From the NCBI GenBank assembly GCA_951804985.1, contig OX638132.1, positions 4,197,529 to 4,261,528 of the forward strand: a stretch of 64,000 nt of DNA, given 5' to 3'. Below, piece by piece: positions 1 through 11,230 of the stretch. A program made the translations under genes and the position numbers. Below the pieces are notes generated by a model that saw nothing but the letters and a program-made list of their open reading frames with translations, did no database searches and was not told the origin of the DNA. The DNA comes from Dryomyza anilis (taxonomy: Eukaryota > Arthropoda > Insecta > Diptera > Dryomyzidae). Position 1 is the stretch's first letter, and every line of letters begins with the position of its first letter.

Positions 1-1705
1 AAATATACGAGAATATTAATGAAAAAACTAATTGTGTTTCAAATAGAAATTAAAAACTAACTAATAAATAAAAAATATATAAAAAGCATATAAAGTACAT
101 CATGAGTCTAATTTTAAAAAATTATATTTGAATATGCCGACAATTAATTTGACCTTATTTTGCAATTATTACTATTATGAAAACAAAAAAAAAATAACAA
201 ATAATGTTATTTAATTAGAAAATTAAAAATATCACTGTGATAAACTGGGTATGTGTGATAATCTGCCCAAGTGAGAGATATGTCACTGACGTTTACTGAT
301 ATGTCACACACAATGTAATATGTAGAAATTAAGACAATGTATTTGTCATTTATAAATTATCACAACAACAAATATGTCACAAATATATTTTAATATAGTA
401 ACAGTAAAAATAAAATAAAATAAAATATTTTGTTGCTGCTCAAAACTGACTGATGCAGACAAACACAATCCACAGACACACTTTTAAACGGAAGTTTAGT
501 TTATTTTTAATTAGCTATTAATGTCAGCTGTGTGATAAAGACATTTTTCGCATGACATAATTTTGCAAATTAAAATATTTAGCAAAAGTTTATTTAGAAC
601 TTAATGCAGTGTCAGACATAGCCACATCCAGTGTAAATGTTGTTTTGTGGCAAAAACTAATTGCAAATTGTTTAAATTAATAATTGCTCTTGCACATTAT
701 ATTCCGACACTTGAAACTACTATATGTACTACGGATAGAAGATGCAAACAATAACAATGTCGGCATGGATATCAAAAACAACAACAACAAGTATTATTAT
801 ATTCTATAATTTAACAAAGTTTATGTAATTGGTGTGATGGTTTGCAATTTCCATAAATTACATTTAAATTCGTAGAGTGTTCATTGAAGCGAATTGGGTG
901 GCAACACTAAAGTGCTGGTCTACAAAAGTTATAGATAGTCCTACTCCTGTTACTCCTTCGCTCCTTGAAGTCCTGATATTATATGTAGCTGTTATTTTAT
1001 ATATCTGCTCCACTCGAGTGTAATCCACACTTTTCGACAAATATTAAGTGCAGCAAATATAATCTGCAGCAGCTGGCAACACTGGCATCAACAAATAGAC
1101 ACACCAAACAAACAAACAACACGTCTGCAAGTGCAAATAGACAAACACTTAGTTACTCATACATGCAAACATTGTAAACAATTCAATTTAATTAAGAGAC
1201 TCGACTTGAGTCGAGTGGCTCGACTTCTACTCGTACTCGTACTGAAGAGCGACGACTTGTAGCCGAAGAACTTGCTCCACCATTCCGCATCAAATTTCCA
1301 AAAATATTTCGGCAATTTTGCCAATTCTCGTACGAAACGAAATTTCATGGACAATGTCAAAGTTTTTTTGTTCATAACTTTATGAAAAGGCCGCTCGTGT
1401 AAAGGATAACGGAAAATTTGGTCTCCATTTACACGTTTATGTATTTATAATTCTTATAAGGTTTATATTATTAAATTGTTAACTACTGCTTGCTTGATTT
1501 ATAAAATAATCTGAAATTTTCTTTCGTTTATTTAAACAAAAATATATTTTTAAAAAATATACAAAAATTATAAAAAAAAAATTAACGAAAGAAAATAGAA
1601 ACAAAAAAAAACATTAATAGAAACAAAAAAAAAATGTCTTCTAACCGCAAGTAGTAAGTAAAGTAGTAAAATATAAAATAAAATAAAAACATTTTTATTT
1701 TTTGT
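1..1705. other. AT-rich non-coding DNA, no gene seen
   Basis: No long open frame, no RNA gene and no transposon end could be supported here. The block from about 420 to 1160 is less repetitive and more GC-balanced than its surroundings, as expected of unique intronic or intergenic DNA. From about 1490 the sequence turns into A/T homopolymer-rich DNA leading into the minisatellite. Confidence 0.6.
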
Positions 1706-2165
1706 TTAATTAATATAATTAAATGTTCAATTAATATAATTAATAAAATATTATTTATTTATAGAATTAATTAAATTATATATTTAATTATATTAATTAA
1801 ATATTTAAATTATATTAATTAAAAATTTAAATATTTAATATTTAAATATTTAATTAATATAATTAAATATTTAATTAATATAATTAAATATTTAATTAAC
1901 ATAATTAAATATTTAATTAATATAATTAAATATTTAATTAACATAATTAAATATTTAATTAATATAATTAAATATTTAATTAATATAATTAAATATTTAA
2001 TTAATATAATTAAATATTTAATGAATATAATTAAATATTTAATTAATATAATTAAATATTTAATTAATATAATTAAATATTTAATTAGAATAATAATTAA
2101 TATAATTAAATATTTAATTATATTAATTAAATATTTAATTAATATAATTAATTATTTAATCAATG
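1706..2165. repeat. 21-bp AT-only minisatellite
   Basis: A tandem array of a 21-bp unit, approximately AATTAAATATTTAATTAATAT. It is most regular from about 1850 to 2090, with single-base variants such as AACATAATT and degenerate edges. The unit contains TTAATTAA-type palindromes, so both strands look alike. Because 21 is a multiple of 3, one frame stays open and reads as a 7-residue repeat (INIIKYL). That is a by-product of the period, not evidence for a gene. Confidence 0.9.
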
Positions 2166-2490
2166 CAATTAAATGTCCTATCGGCGATGAAGCACTTAAA
2201 ACTTAATATATTTTTCTGTGTATATTATTTTCTAAAACCCACAAGTAAAGGTTCAAATATAAGTAGTGAATTAGAATATTTTGAAAAATATACATTTACT
2301 GAAATTCGTGCAGCTTAGCTTAATTATTGTAAAATTCTGGAAGCATATATAAACTATTTCATGCTCTATTGATACCAATTTTCAGAGTAGCCATAATAAA
2401 TTTAGTTGAGCAAGAAAACAAGCTAAAGAATAACTCAATTGATTTAAATATGCTGTGGTTTTTAGCCACAAAGCAAAACGTTTCGACCAC

Positions 2491-2524
<34 letters not shown>

Positions 2525-3349
2525 GAAGTGAAAAGGATTCGATAGTAGAGTTAATAAACTGCATAAAACAAAAGCAAAAGTTGAGAGTGGTAATACGTCC
2601 AATGGGACGAAAGACAAAGATGATAAATACGTTTAGGATGCTTTAAAATGATGCAATTTTAAAGTTGAGGAGAACCATGTTGGGCGCGTTTAGTTGGTTT
2701 ATAAGAAATAATTAATTTGTACAACATACTAATTCCAATAAATGTCTGACAAAAAAGGAGCGGCTGCAACAGAAATGACAACGAGAAATCCAGAACAAAC
2801 TGACTTGACTACTGCCCGCCTGCAAATCCTTGCAACACATTGAGCGAGCACAAATAGCTGCAGGTCCTAATGAATTTATGTGATTTTTGTATGTAATGGT
2901 AGCATCTATGTGTAACTAGTTACATACACGTGTCCCTGTGTGTGTTTACAATTAATTATTTGAAATCTTTCTCACAAGATATTTGTTTAAGTTGCTCCAC
3001 GAAGAGCTAAGGACGACGTGCAAGGATTGTAGCTTAGGCTGCAGCTGTGTTTAGACAATACATATTCTGTGTATGTGTAAAATGTATTTAAATGTATCTA
3101 GAATTGTTTTACTTTGAACTTTCAAAACTGCTGGACTTGCAACTTGGCAACAGAGAGAGCAGTAGATATGGTATTTGTCTCCAAATAATAGCTGAAAGCA
3201 AGCATCTGTAGATGACAGACCGACCGAGTGAAAAATGAGGAAACATTTTCCAAAATTCAGAAATTATTTAGCAATTTTTTTTATTTTTCGATAATTTCTC
3301 TAAAAAATCTATTTAAAAATAAAACAGATTTTAAAATTTAATATTTTCA
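2166..3349. other. Unique AT-rich DNA with an ACAG microsatellite
   Basis: No gene seen. It contains a short (ACAG)n run at about 2495-2524. The stretch 2580-3230 has mixed composition without evident repeats and could be ordinary intronic sequence. Confidence 0.55.
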
Positions 3350-3725
3350 AATTAAAAAGTAAAAAAAAAATAATTTCATTATACACCAAGTATATATTAA
3401 TCAATCTTCTTTTAGAGAATAAAAAGGTTATGTCTTTTAAATGATAAAAATAAATGCATATGTAGTAATATTTTCATATTTTTCTTAAAGTGAAATAAAT
3501 ACAATATATAATAAAATTAAAAGCGTATGTATTTATATATTTAATTTTCTAGAAGTTAAATAAACACAGAATGTAGTAAACAGAAAAGCAGATGTAGTAA
3601 TTTCCCTACATATGTCATAGTTATTTGAATACAAATGAATTAAAATGTTGAATAGAAATTATATAGTTATTTTCCATACAAAAACATTTATATCAATGTA
3701 GTAAAAACTTGCTTTTGGATAATTG
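3350..3725 (-). repeat. ACTACAT-rich dispersed repeat, minus copy
   Basis: The reverse complement carries the same run of motifs as the tandem block at 62.45-63.06 kb: TTTTACTACATT, then a TTTTTGTATGGAA segment, then ACTACATCTGC and CTACATTCTGT followed by TTTATTTAA. It is a diverged copy of a dispersed family of unknown class. Limits are approximate. Confidence 0.5.
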
Positions 3726-4415
3726 TACGAGTTGGAAAATTACATTAGGAACTGGACAATCATTTCGCTACAAATATTTCCCGAACAGTTTTTTATGTAT
3801 CAAAATTTCAGCCTAAATATAGGACAAACATGTTATAAAAGTTTTCCTTTTTAGCGAAATAATATTATAAAACGTAGCTATAACTTTTTCCTATAGGGTT
3901 CATTGTCGCACTCGCAGAGAATTTATCTAGTTTGTGCATTCGTTATTTATTCAAGAAATTAAATTAAAGCAACAAAATTACCCAAAGGGAAATTGCAGCA
4001 AATGGCGACACTTGCCATTTCAAAACTAATGCAATTTCCAAATAATAAAATCTGCAGTAAATATTTGTCGACTGATGCAATGGAGTAGCAACTGCTGTTG
4101 CTTGCTGACTGTTGTCCGTCGTAGTATTATATGCAAAATTTATTTCTTGTAATTATTTTTGCAATGCATTTAAGCAAAGTGCTGCAAATACCAGCGGGTG
4201 TGAGAGTTAGTTTTCATTCACATAGACAACTTAAATGGCTTAAACTAGTTGAGAACTTTATTTTGGGACAATTGATACATAGTTTATGGTTACAAATAAT
4301 ATTAAAACAATCGTTATAAATATTTCAGTGGTTTAATATAAATTGTTTAAAAATGTCGAATATTATTTCATATTCAGCATAGGCAACGACATGTTCGTTC
4401 AATGAATTTACAACA
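3726..4415. other. Unique AT-rich DNA, nothing recognised
   Basis: No repeat, RNA or coding signal could be supported. A 62-codon frame at 4131-4319 lacks features of a real gene. Confidence 0.5.
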
Positions 4416-5255
4416 TTTTTAAAGAAAAAAAATATTTTTTATATTTTTAATTTTTTTATTGTCTTGGATAATTGTATATTTCTTAATATTCTATCAATTT
4501 TTTAAAATTTTAATTTTTATACATTTATCATTATTTTTTTTATTTTTTTAATTGTTTAAATTTTTTGTTTTTTATTATTTTTTCTTCAATATATATTTGT
4601 TTATTTTTAATATTTTTTTTTTTTTATTTTCATATTTTTTTTAATTTTATAATTTTATTTTTTTTATATTAATTTCTTTTTATTAATTTTTATTTCATTT
4701 TTTTATTTTTATTATTTTTTAATTTTTTTATATTTTTTGTTTAATTTTTATTATTATTTTTTTAATTTTATATTTTTTTTAAATTTTAATTTTCATTCTT
4801 ATTATTTTTATGTTACTTTATTTATTTTTGTTTTATTTATTTTATTTGATTTATTTATTTTTTATCTATTTTATTTTTATTTATTTAATTTTTGATTTAT
4901 TTATATTATATTTTTTATTTATTTTATTTTTTTTTTATTTACATCTTTTTTGTTTTTTTTTTTATTTTGTATTAATTTTTTTTTTTTTTGTTTTTGATTT
5001 ACTTATTTTAATATCTTTCTGATTTATTCCTTTTTTTAATTGTTATATTTTATTATTATTTTTAATTTATTTATATTATTTTTTTTATTTTTTTTAATTT
5101 TTTTTTATTTATTTTTGATTTATTTATTTTAATTTTATTTCAATTTTATTTTATAATAATTATTTTGTTATTAATTTATATATATATATTCATTTGTTGT
5201 ATTATTTATTTTCCAGTTTATTCTTTTTTTTTTTTCATTTTTATTAATTTTTTTC
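4416..5255. repeat. T-rich low-complexity tract
   Basis: About 0.84 kb that is almost entirely T and A on the plus strand, built from irregular TTTATTTTT-like runs with very little G or C. There is no fixed period. Open frames here are all Phe/Leu/Ile/Tyr runs and should be ignored. Confidence 0.9.
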
Positions 5256-6195
5256 CGCATTAAAAATATGAACAAAAAAAAATTAACGCCAACCATAAAA
5301 TTTGCCAAAACTCAACGTAAAACTAATAAAATCTGAAATTAAAATCAGCGAAATCCTTAAACGTTAATTTATGCGGCAACAGGCGCAGATTTCGCGGATG
5401 CTAAGATTTGAAGCCATATATGCAAATTCCAACGGCAACCGACCGACCGAACGACCAACAAACGGCAATTATCAGTTTATACATCTCCAGACAAAAGCAG
5501 GCCAACTAAAACCCGACCGTCGCGTCGAACCATCTGATCAACCATCCGACCAGAAGTGCCTGCAAAGGCGCGATTTAAATGCTTTTCGACGCTGCTTCCA
5601 TTTGAAGTACAAAAGACAAAGAGAAGTTTTCTTGAGGATTTAGCCTGGCATAGCATAGCGTATGCCAAAGGATGCGCGCACTCTGGCAAAAGGCTTTAAA
5701 TGCCAGGACATGGCTAAAGTCGAAGAGGTCTGACTGCAAAGAGAATGTGTGGCATTTTGAGCCATTGTTTTAAACTATGTTTGTGGCTTGTTCTTCGGGT
5801 TGGCCGACAGACGAACGGACAGACAGACATAGACAAGAATTTGCTGCTATTTTCCGCAGATCGAGGTATTTGAATATTATGCAAGATAAAAGCCTGCAGC
5901 CAAACCAGACCAACGCAAGAATGTCGGGAAATTAATTGTGCGAATTTCTGAAGTATTTAGTAAGGTTGGGGGTGGTACAATGTTAATTTCCAATAGGGTA
6001 GTGGTAATTGAAACCAAGCAACTCATGTTTAAACTTGTCTCAAAATTAATTTTTAATATTCAACTTGTATTAAATTATATTAAAAAAAATAGGAAATCTA
6101 TCTTTGAAATTTTAATATATCAGGATTTTATTTAAATTTCGTATAACTGAATGAAATATTTAGAAATTTTAAAGCATGTGATATTAATAAATACA
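5256..6195. other. Unique, more GC-balanced DNA, no gene seen
   Basis: The segment 5350-5900 is GC-richer than its surroundings and holds overlapping open frames of 70-90 codons on both strands. These include simple CGAC/GACC-like runs (about 5440-5460 and 5510-5550), which argues against coding. A short GACAGACAGACAT run sits near 5818. Confidence 0.45.
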
Positions 6196-6478
6196 AAAAG
6201 AGATTTGTTGCGCCAATTATCTCTTTGCTCAACCAACTAATTCGGTTTTCCCAAACGCTTAATCGGTTCTTATAATCGAAACAAAACCAACTGTTCGAGT
6301 TTTAGAACAATTTCGAATAGTTTTAGAACAATTAGGAGTGTGTAGATTTTAAGCGACAACCAAAAATGGAAGTTCCACCAACACATTTGTACACAATTCG
6401 CTTTAACTGAATGAAGTGTTAGAACTAGCTTTTTCGTTCTTCCAACTTCATGCCAAAAGAGGCTTTTGTGTTAAGTAC
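6196..6478 (-). mobile_element. MITE-D copy (GTTGGTTGRCGCAAC family), diverged
   Basis: The reverse complement matches the tandem cluster at 48.16-49.06 kb in order: the CCTCYTTTGGCATGA start region, the ACTTCATTC segment, a GTTCTAAAAC segment, GAACCGAATTA, and the GAGTTGGTTG/GCGCAACAAATCTC end. The CACAG-like termini are decayed here. It is a non-coding TIR element copy lying alone about 42 kb from the cluster. Confidence 0.6.
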
Positions 6479-7238
6479 ATTTTAGATTATTACTTTTAAC
6501 AAAGAGAACCTTTAATGACAAAATATTAATAATAATCGAGTGGAACCGAAATTGGAACAGTATCAAATAACTGTTTCCAGGGCATGAACTTAAACCAAAA
6601 CCACTTAACTGAAACAAAAAATATCTTTAATTTTAAATAAAAGAGGAATAGAGAATAGAATAGAACCGAGAATAGAATTGAAACAAGTGATGAGCAAATG
6701 CAAGAACAGGACATGTTCAGAAAAACAAAAAATATCTTTATATTGATGAATCACGTTCTTCAAGACAAGGATTATTGTTGTATTTAACACAGACAAAAAT
6801 ATATGATGAATTTATTCATAATATTATGAATTTTTTCACCAACTATCAAATTTATCATATTGATACCACCGTTCATTAAATGACATATTGATGAATCATT
6901 ATATATATAAAATTATTCGTACATAGTGAAGAACGAAATATTCAATACAATGAATTTGAATTGTCATATTGATGAATTTGTTCATAATATTTATGAATAT
7001 AATATTCAATAGGATGTATATTGTTGAACTAATATATTATTTTTAATTAATTCATGAAATCTTTTTACAAATTTTTAAAAAAATATTTTTTTTTAGAAAA
7101 GATTCGAAAAAATGTAAAAATATTATTACAAAAATAGAAAAAAAATATTTTTTTTTCGAAAAAAAATGTTCGGAAAGAAATATGTCCGAAAAAAAAATGT
7201 TTTCGAAAAAAAAAAAGATTACCGAAATTTGTTTTTTT

Positions 7239-7407
7239 TATACCCTACACTAAGAGTGAAAGGGTATATTCAGTTTGGTACGCCGTTTGTAACACCCAGA
7301 AGGAAGCATCTCCGGTATGGAAAAGTATATATATTCTTGATCAGCATGACCTCCTGAGTCGATTTAGCGATGTCCGTCTGTCCGTCTGTCTGTCCGTCTG
7401 TCTGTCC

Positions 7408-7461
<54 letters not shown>

Positions 7462-8010
7462 CTGTCTGTCCGTCTGTCTGTTGAAATCCTTACTACTTTT
7501 AAAATTGAAGAGCTAGATAAATGAAACTTATAACTTAGATTACTAATACACCTACGCTGTATGTGCGAAATCGGTCCATTGTGACCTATGATCCGACCAC
7601 TTATGTTCAAATACCTCATATAAAATATACATATAAAGATCAATTTTTATGTATACGTGCTTAGGTAAACTTTTTTGGTCAAATATATATTGATATCATG
7701 CTCAAAAACATGCTAATAATGCTTTCCGGCGAAAAGACTTGTGGTTCACAAAAAAAAAAATCGAAATTCGGTACACCTACCCATTTGTAAATATGGGTAT
7801 CAAATGAATGGAAATTCTTCAGCGATTGAATTTTTGTAGTTGTTATCAGGATTCGTATACCCTGGTGACCTATATATCACTTTGAATGGTAACCACACAT
7901 ATGTGTAGGGTATTTATAGTCGGCTTAGACCGACTATAATTTTGATAATCCTAACTATCATAATTACACCTACTTTAAAATTTCCCATGTGATCTAACCT
8001 TCCCAACTGG
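7239..8010 (+). mobile_element. DINE-1/INE-1/mini-me-like non-autonomous Helitron, near-intact copy
   Basis: It starts TATACCCTACACTAAGAGTG. It then carries a GTTTGTAACACCCAGAAGG block, a short TATATATA tract, the conserved core TTCTTGATCAGCATGACC with GAGTCGATTTAGCGATGTCC, and a (GTCY)n tract. Near the 3' side a hairpin at 7915-7938 has arms TATAGTCGG and CCGACTATA around a 6-nt loop. It ends CTGG before a T, fitting the CTRR 3' rule of Helitrons. No target duplication is expected or seen. The order of (TA)n, core and (GTCY)n is the layout described for dipteran mini-me, and the start resembles Drosophila INE-1. The copy at 45.72 kb is nearly identical outside the microsatellite. Confidence 0.85.
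7370..7482 (+). repeat. (GTCY)n microsatellite inside the DINE-1-like element
   Basis: About 112 bp of GTCT and GTCC tetramers within the element, against about 68 bp in the sister copy at 45.85 kb. The tract accounts for most of the length difference between the two copies. Arg/Thr/Asp/Gln or Leu/Ser/Val/Cys open frames across it are artefacts. Confidence 0.95.
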
Positions 8011-8258
8011 TTTTAATTGTTTTTTTTTTTTAAATTTGTCATATTGATGAATTTCATTCTTCAAACCATGATTCTTTGTGTTGTAGAACAATTCTTTATA
8101 GTGATAAAATATCAATGTTAAGAATTCATCACCAATTTGCTGAATGACTGACAAAGTGTTCTTCAATTTGAGGGAAGACTACGTTTCATCACATTAAAAA
8201 CAAATGCAGAAGACACAAAATATATGTACATCATATAAAAATATTTACTTTCCGTGTA

Positions 8259-8914
8259 TTTTTTGCCATATTTACAATTCTTAAATGGTTTTTGTTTAGT
8301 ACTTCTTATATAATGCTTGTTCGACATTATTGAGTTTTGTTTGTTAATGCTTTGCTTGCACCGTTACATGTGTTCTTGTAACATCATCACAAATGTGACC
8401 AGATGGTTGCAGTACGATGATTCGAGTTAAAAAACGTAGATAATATACAAATTTATTAGAGAAAAATGAAAACCTATTTCATATCTTTGTTCGCGCTTTG
8501 TATATATCACACAATAAAAACAAAAAAAAACAAAAATTATATGTACAAAAATATATTAAAATTAACTAAAGGTTAAAATTCACAACATTTCAAGGCTGTA
8601 ACTATCTATCCATAATTAAACTACAAAATCGTTTTTCATGCACAGTGAACGCAAATATTTGCGCTGAAATTGTAACAAATATGCAGAAATTACAACAACC
8701 ACAGCAGTCAGTTGCCACCAGTATCCTGCAACTACTACTCTGTCGCATGCACTTAAATGTCAGCCGGATGCACAAGGACATGTGTGTGCGTGTCTGTGGT
8801 CAGTGTCGGTGAGATGGTGGATTTTCGATAATAGTCAGCAGGCGGCGGCGGCAACCACTGAAAAACACAACTCAAAGAGCAATAAAACAAAATTAAATAT
8901 GCTGCAAAAAATAT
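8259..8914. other. Unique AT-rich DNA, no gene seen
   Basis: No repeat or coding signal supported. The part from about 8650 to 8850 is GC-richer and contains short CA/TG and GGCGGC runs. Confidence 0.5.
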
Positions 8915-9285
8915 GTGCACAGAAAACAAGGAATTCATCAATATTATGAATTTGAACTTTGATATGATGAATTTATTTTGTCATAAGCCTGATTTATAAT
9001 TCAAAATATTTTCTAAATTATGCAAATAGACCAAAATCATTACTGAAAATAGGGCATAAAAATTTTTTTTTTGATCGAAATTTGCTTTAAAGAACAAAAT
9101 TCATCGATATGATGTATATATTTTGTATATGTTCATTGATGAAACGTAGTCTGTAGTACATTTTCTCAGCCATTCATCAACTTGATGTTGAATTCATAAT
9201 ATTAATTATTAATATTATGAAATGTTCATCAATATGATGAATTTGAAGTATTAAATTCTTCATTTTTTTTCTTGTCTACTTATTA
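8915..9285. mobile_element. MITE-A copy
   Basis: It begins near GTGCACAGAAAACAAGGAAT and carries repeated ATTCATCAATATTATGAAT, ATGATGAATTT and TTCATCAATATGATGAATTT palindromes, ending near CTTCATTTTTTTTCTTGTC. Same motif set as 6.8 and 10.3 kb. Terminal repeats are degraded and no target duplication could be set. Non-coding. Confidence 0.55.
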
Positions 9286-10294
9286 TAAATATTTATAAAA
9301 ATACAAACAAAAACTTAAAACGCACCCTGTCAGAAAGTTAAACTGGCCAAATAGAACATGTAAGCGAAACATTTGAATATTCAAACATTTTCATTTGCCT
9401 ATGTTGCCACTGAAGCAACTGATGCGCAGTTAAGTGTGAGTGAGTGGCCGGGAACATTTCGCTGATAACAATTTACGCAGGACTAAATTCATAGAATACT
9501 CTCGTACGGGAAAAAACCAGTAGAAAAATGACAATTTGCACTACAGTTTTTATTACACAAAAAGAATTTTTTCTTATTGAAAACATTAACATTTTTTGTG
9601 CGATTCGTGCACTTACAGTATATTCCGGATAATTTCAAAACCGTTAGAAAAGATGTGGCTTTCGCTTATACACTTAGAAAATCTGTAATATTTCCTATTT
9701 TTAGGCCATATTCATAAATTTTTTTGATAAATGTTGAATTTCAACCCGGAAAGTACTATTTCACTACTCTGTACAAATTCCACAAATAAAGCCAAGCAGC
9801 ATAAAGCAGCGTCGGAAGCTTAGCGACAAACCAACCGATGGCTAGTTGGTTGGACGGTCGGTTGGTCGGTCGGTCGGTCGATCGGTTAGTGAGTGCGCAG
9901 CATGTCATTTGAATGAGAATATGTGTGAAAATGCATAAGATGGTGCAAGAGTGAGTGAGTCAACTGTAGGTAGCAATATTGTGAATACTGGTTGTGAGGT
10001 TCGGCGGCGGTGGTCTGTCGCTCACACAGGCTGATGTGTTGAAATTCTGCGAAAATGTGCAGCATATTCAACAAATCGGATAGCAGAACTCGACCAGATG
10101 AAGTTGGCAATGGCAGCGGAAGTAGCATTTGTTAAGCGATCAGAAAGCAATGGCGACAGTCGAAATATTAACAAAAACAACATTAATCTGAATACGACAA
10201 AAGTTTGTAGAAAACATTTTTTTTATTTCTGCAGTTATAAAATAGAGTTTGAAACCAAAACTTTGAAGATATTATATTAGTTAATTAAACTGCT
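9286..10294. other. Unique DNA with a GGTC microsatellite
   Basis: A (GGTC)n-like run lies at about 9850-9887. The 9780-10180 part is GC-richer and open for 80 codons on the minus strand (9886-10128), but the frame has no recognisable domain and I do not call it a gene. Confidence 0.5.
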
Positions 10295-10296
10295 TA

Positions 10297-10980
10297 CACA
10301 GAAAAAAAAATTTCAATATGATGAATTTATTCATAAATGTCATGAATTTTTTCACCAAAAAAAAAGTAATTTTTATAAAATAATTCGAAAAAAAGTGTAT
10401 TTAAAAAATAACTGTAACAAATTAAAAAAAATTGTCGGAAAAAAATTTCCCAAAAAAAAATATTTGTCCAAAAAAAAATTTAAAAAAAAAAATGTCAAAA
10501 AAATAATATAAAAAAAAATTAAAACAAATTTTTCTAAAAAAAAAAATTTAATATATTTTTATATTTATATTTATTAATAAAAAGTTGTAATTATAAATAA
10601 ATATAGTAACAACATTTTACTAATTTATGCATGTCGAGCAAGCATTATATATTATAACATACAAGAACTACTTGAGAACTGAGAAGTATGGCAAAAAATG
10701 AACAAAAAATATATATTTTGATAGAAATTTCGTTTAATGAAAACGGTTCTTCAATATGAAGAACATATATGTTGTATTTTATATTTTGGTGCATTAATAT
10801 GATGAAACGTATTCTTCACATACAGTTCATCATATTGAAGAACACTTTTTCGTTCTTCTTATTTATGATAGCATTCATAACATTGATGGCTTTTGTCATT
10901 AATATTATGAATGGTTCTTCAATACAATGAATCGTGGTTTGAAGAACGGAATTCATCAATGTGACGTACATTTTTCTGTG
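10297..10980. mobile_element. MITE-A, best-bounded copy with TA target duplication
   Basis: A 684-bp element beginning CACAGAAAAAAAAATTTC and ending TTTTTCTGTG, flanked on both sides by TA (10295-10296 and 10981-10982). The subterminal parts contain ATATGATGAATT on both sides in inverted sense. The interior is full of palindromic TTCTTCAATATGAAGAAC and TTCATCATATTGAAGAAC motifs. TA duplication and short TIRs point to a Tc1/mariner-type MITE mobilised in trans. There is no coding capacity. Confidence 0.7.
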
Positions 10981-11149
10981 TAGGGTTTGGCGCTGTCTAT
11001 TAACTAAGTCTTGATTTTAAGTTGTTTGGTAGTTGTCTAATTTAAACTTGTGGCTCATAAGTTTTGCCTCACGAAAACCATCAGAATACAGACAATTTAA
11101 TAATATGTTTCAAGAGATGAGAAATAAAACTAAGCAACACTATTATTGC

Positions 11150-11230
11150 TTAAAAAAGAATTATTCAATATAATGATTTTTATTCATCAATATTATGAAT
11201 TTTTGCACCAACTACCAGATACATCATAAT
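11150..11230. mobile_element. MITE-A fragment
   Basis: A short stretch with TTATTCATCAATATTATGAA and TTTTGCACCAACTACCAGAT. It matches the start of the 6.8-kb copy (TTTTTTCACCAACTATCAAA) in sequence and order. Both ends are missing. Confidence 0.5.

Larger units (their letters stand above)
6785..8258. mobile_element. MITE-A element (ATTCATCAATATGATGAAT family) split by a DINE-1-like copy
   Basis: The left end is AACACAGACAAAAATATATG and the right end, read on the minus strand, is TACACGGAAAGTAAATATTT. Both are followed inward by ATGATGAATT-type palindromic motifs found in all copies of this family. The element carries no coding capacity. A 772-bp DINE-1-like repeat sits inside it at 7239-8010, and MITE-A motifs resume right after it (TTTGTCATATTGATGAATTT). 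The MITE was therefore in place before the DINE-1-like insertion. Confidence 0.6.

Noticed and set aside
1706..2165. CRISPR-like regular repeat
   Set aside because: Contiguous 21-bp units with no spacers, in a eukaryotic AT-rich setting: a minisatellite.
5371..5689. Overlapping 90- and 70-codon frames on opposite strands
   Set aside because: Part of the coding impression comes from CGAC/GACC simple repeats, and both strands are equally open.
7341..7643. 100-codon minus frame with TDRQ repeats, and the similar frame at 45753-46094
   Set aside because: A reading of the (GTCY)n tract within the DINE-1-like element. Both frames exist only because the element is duplicated.
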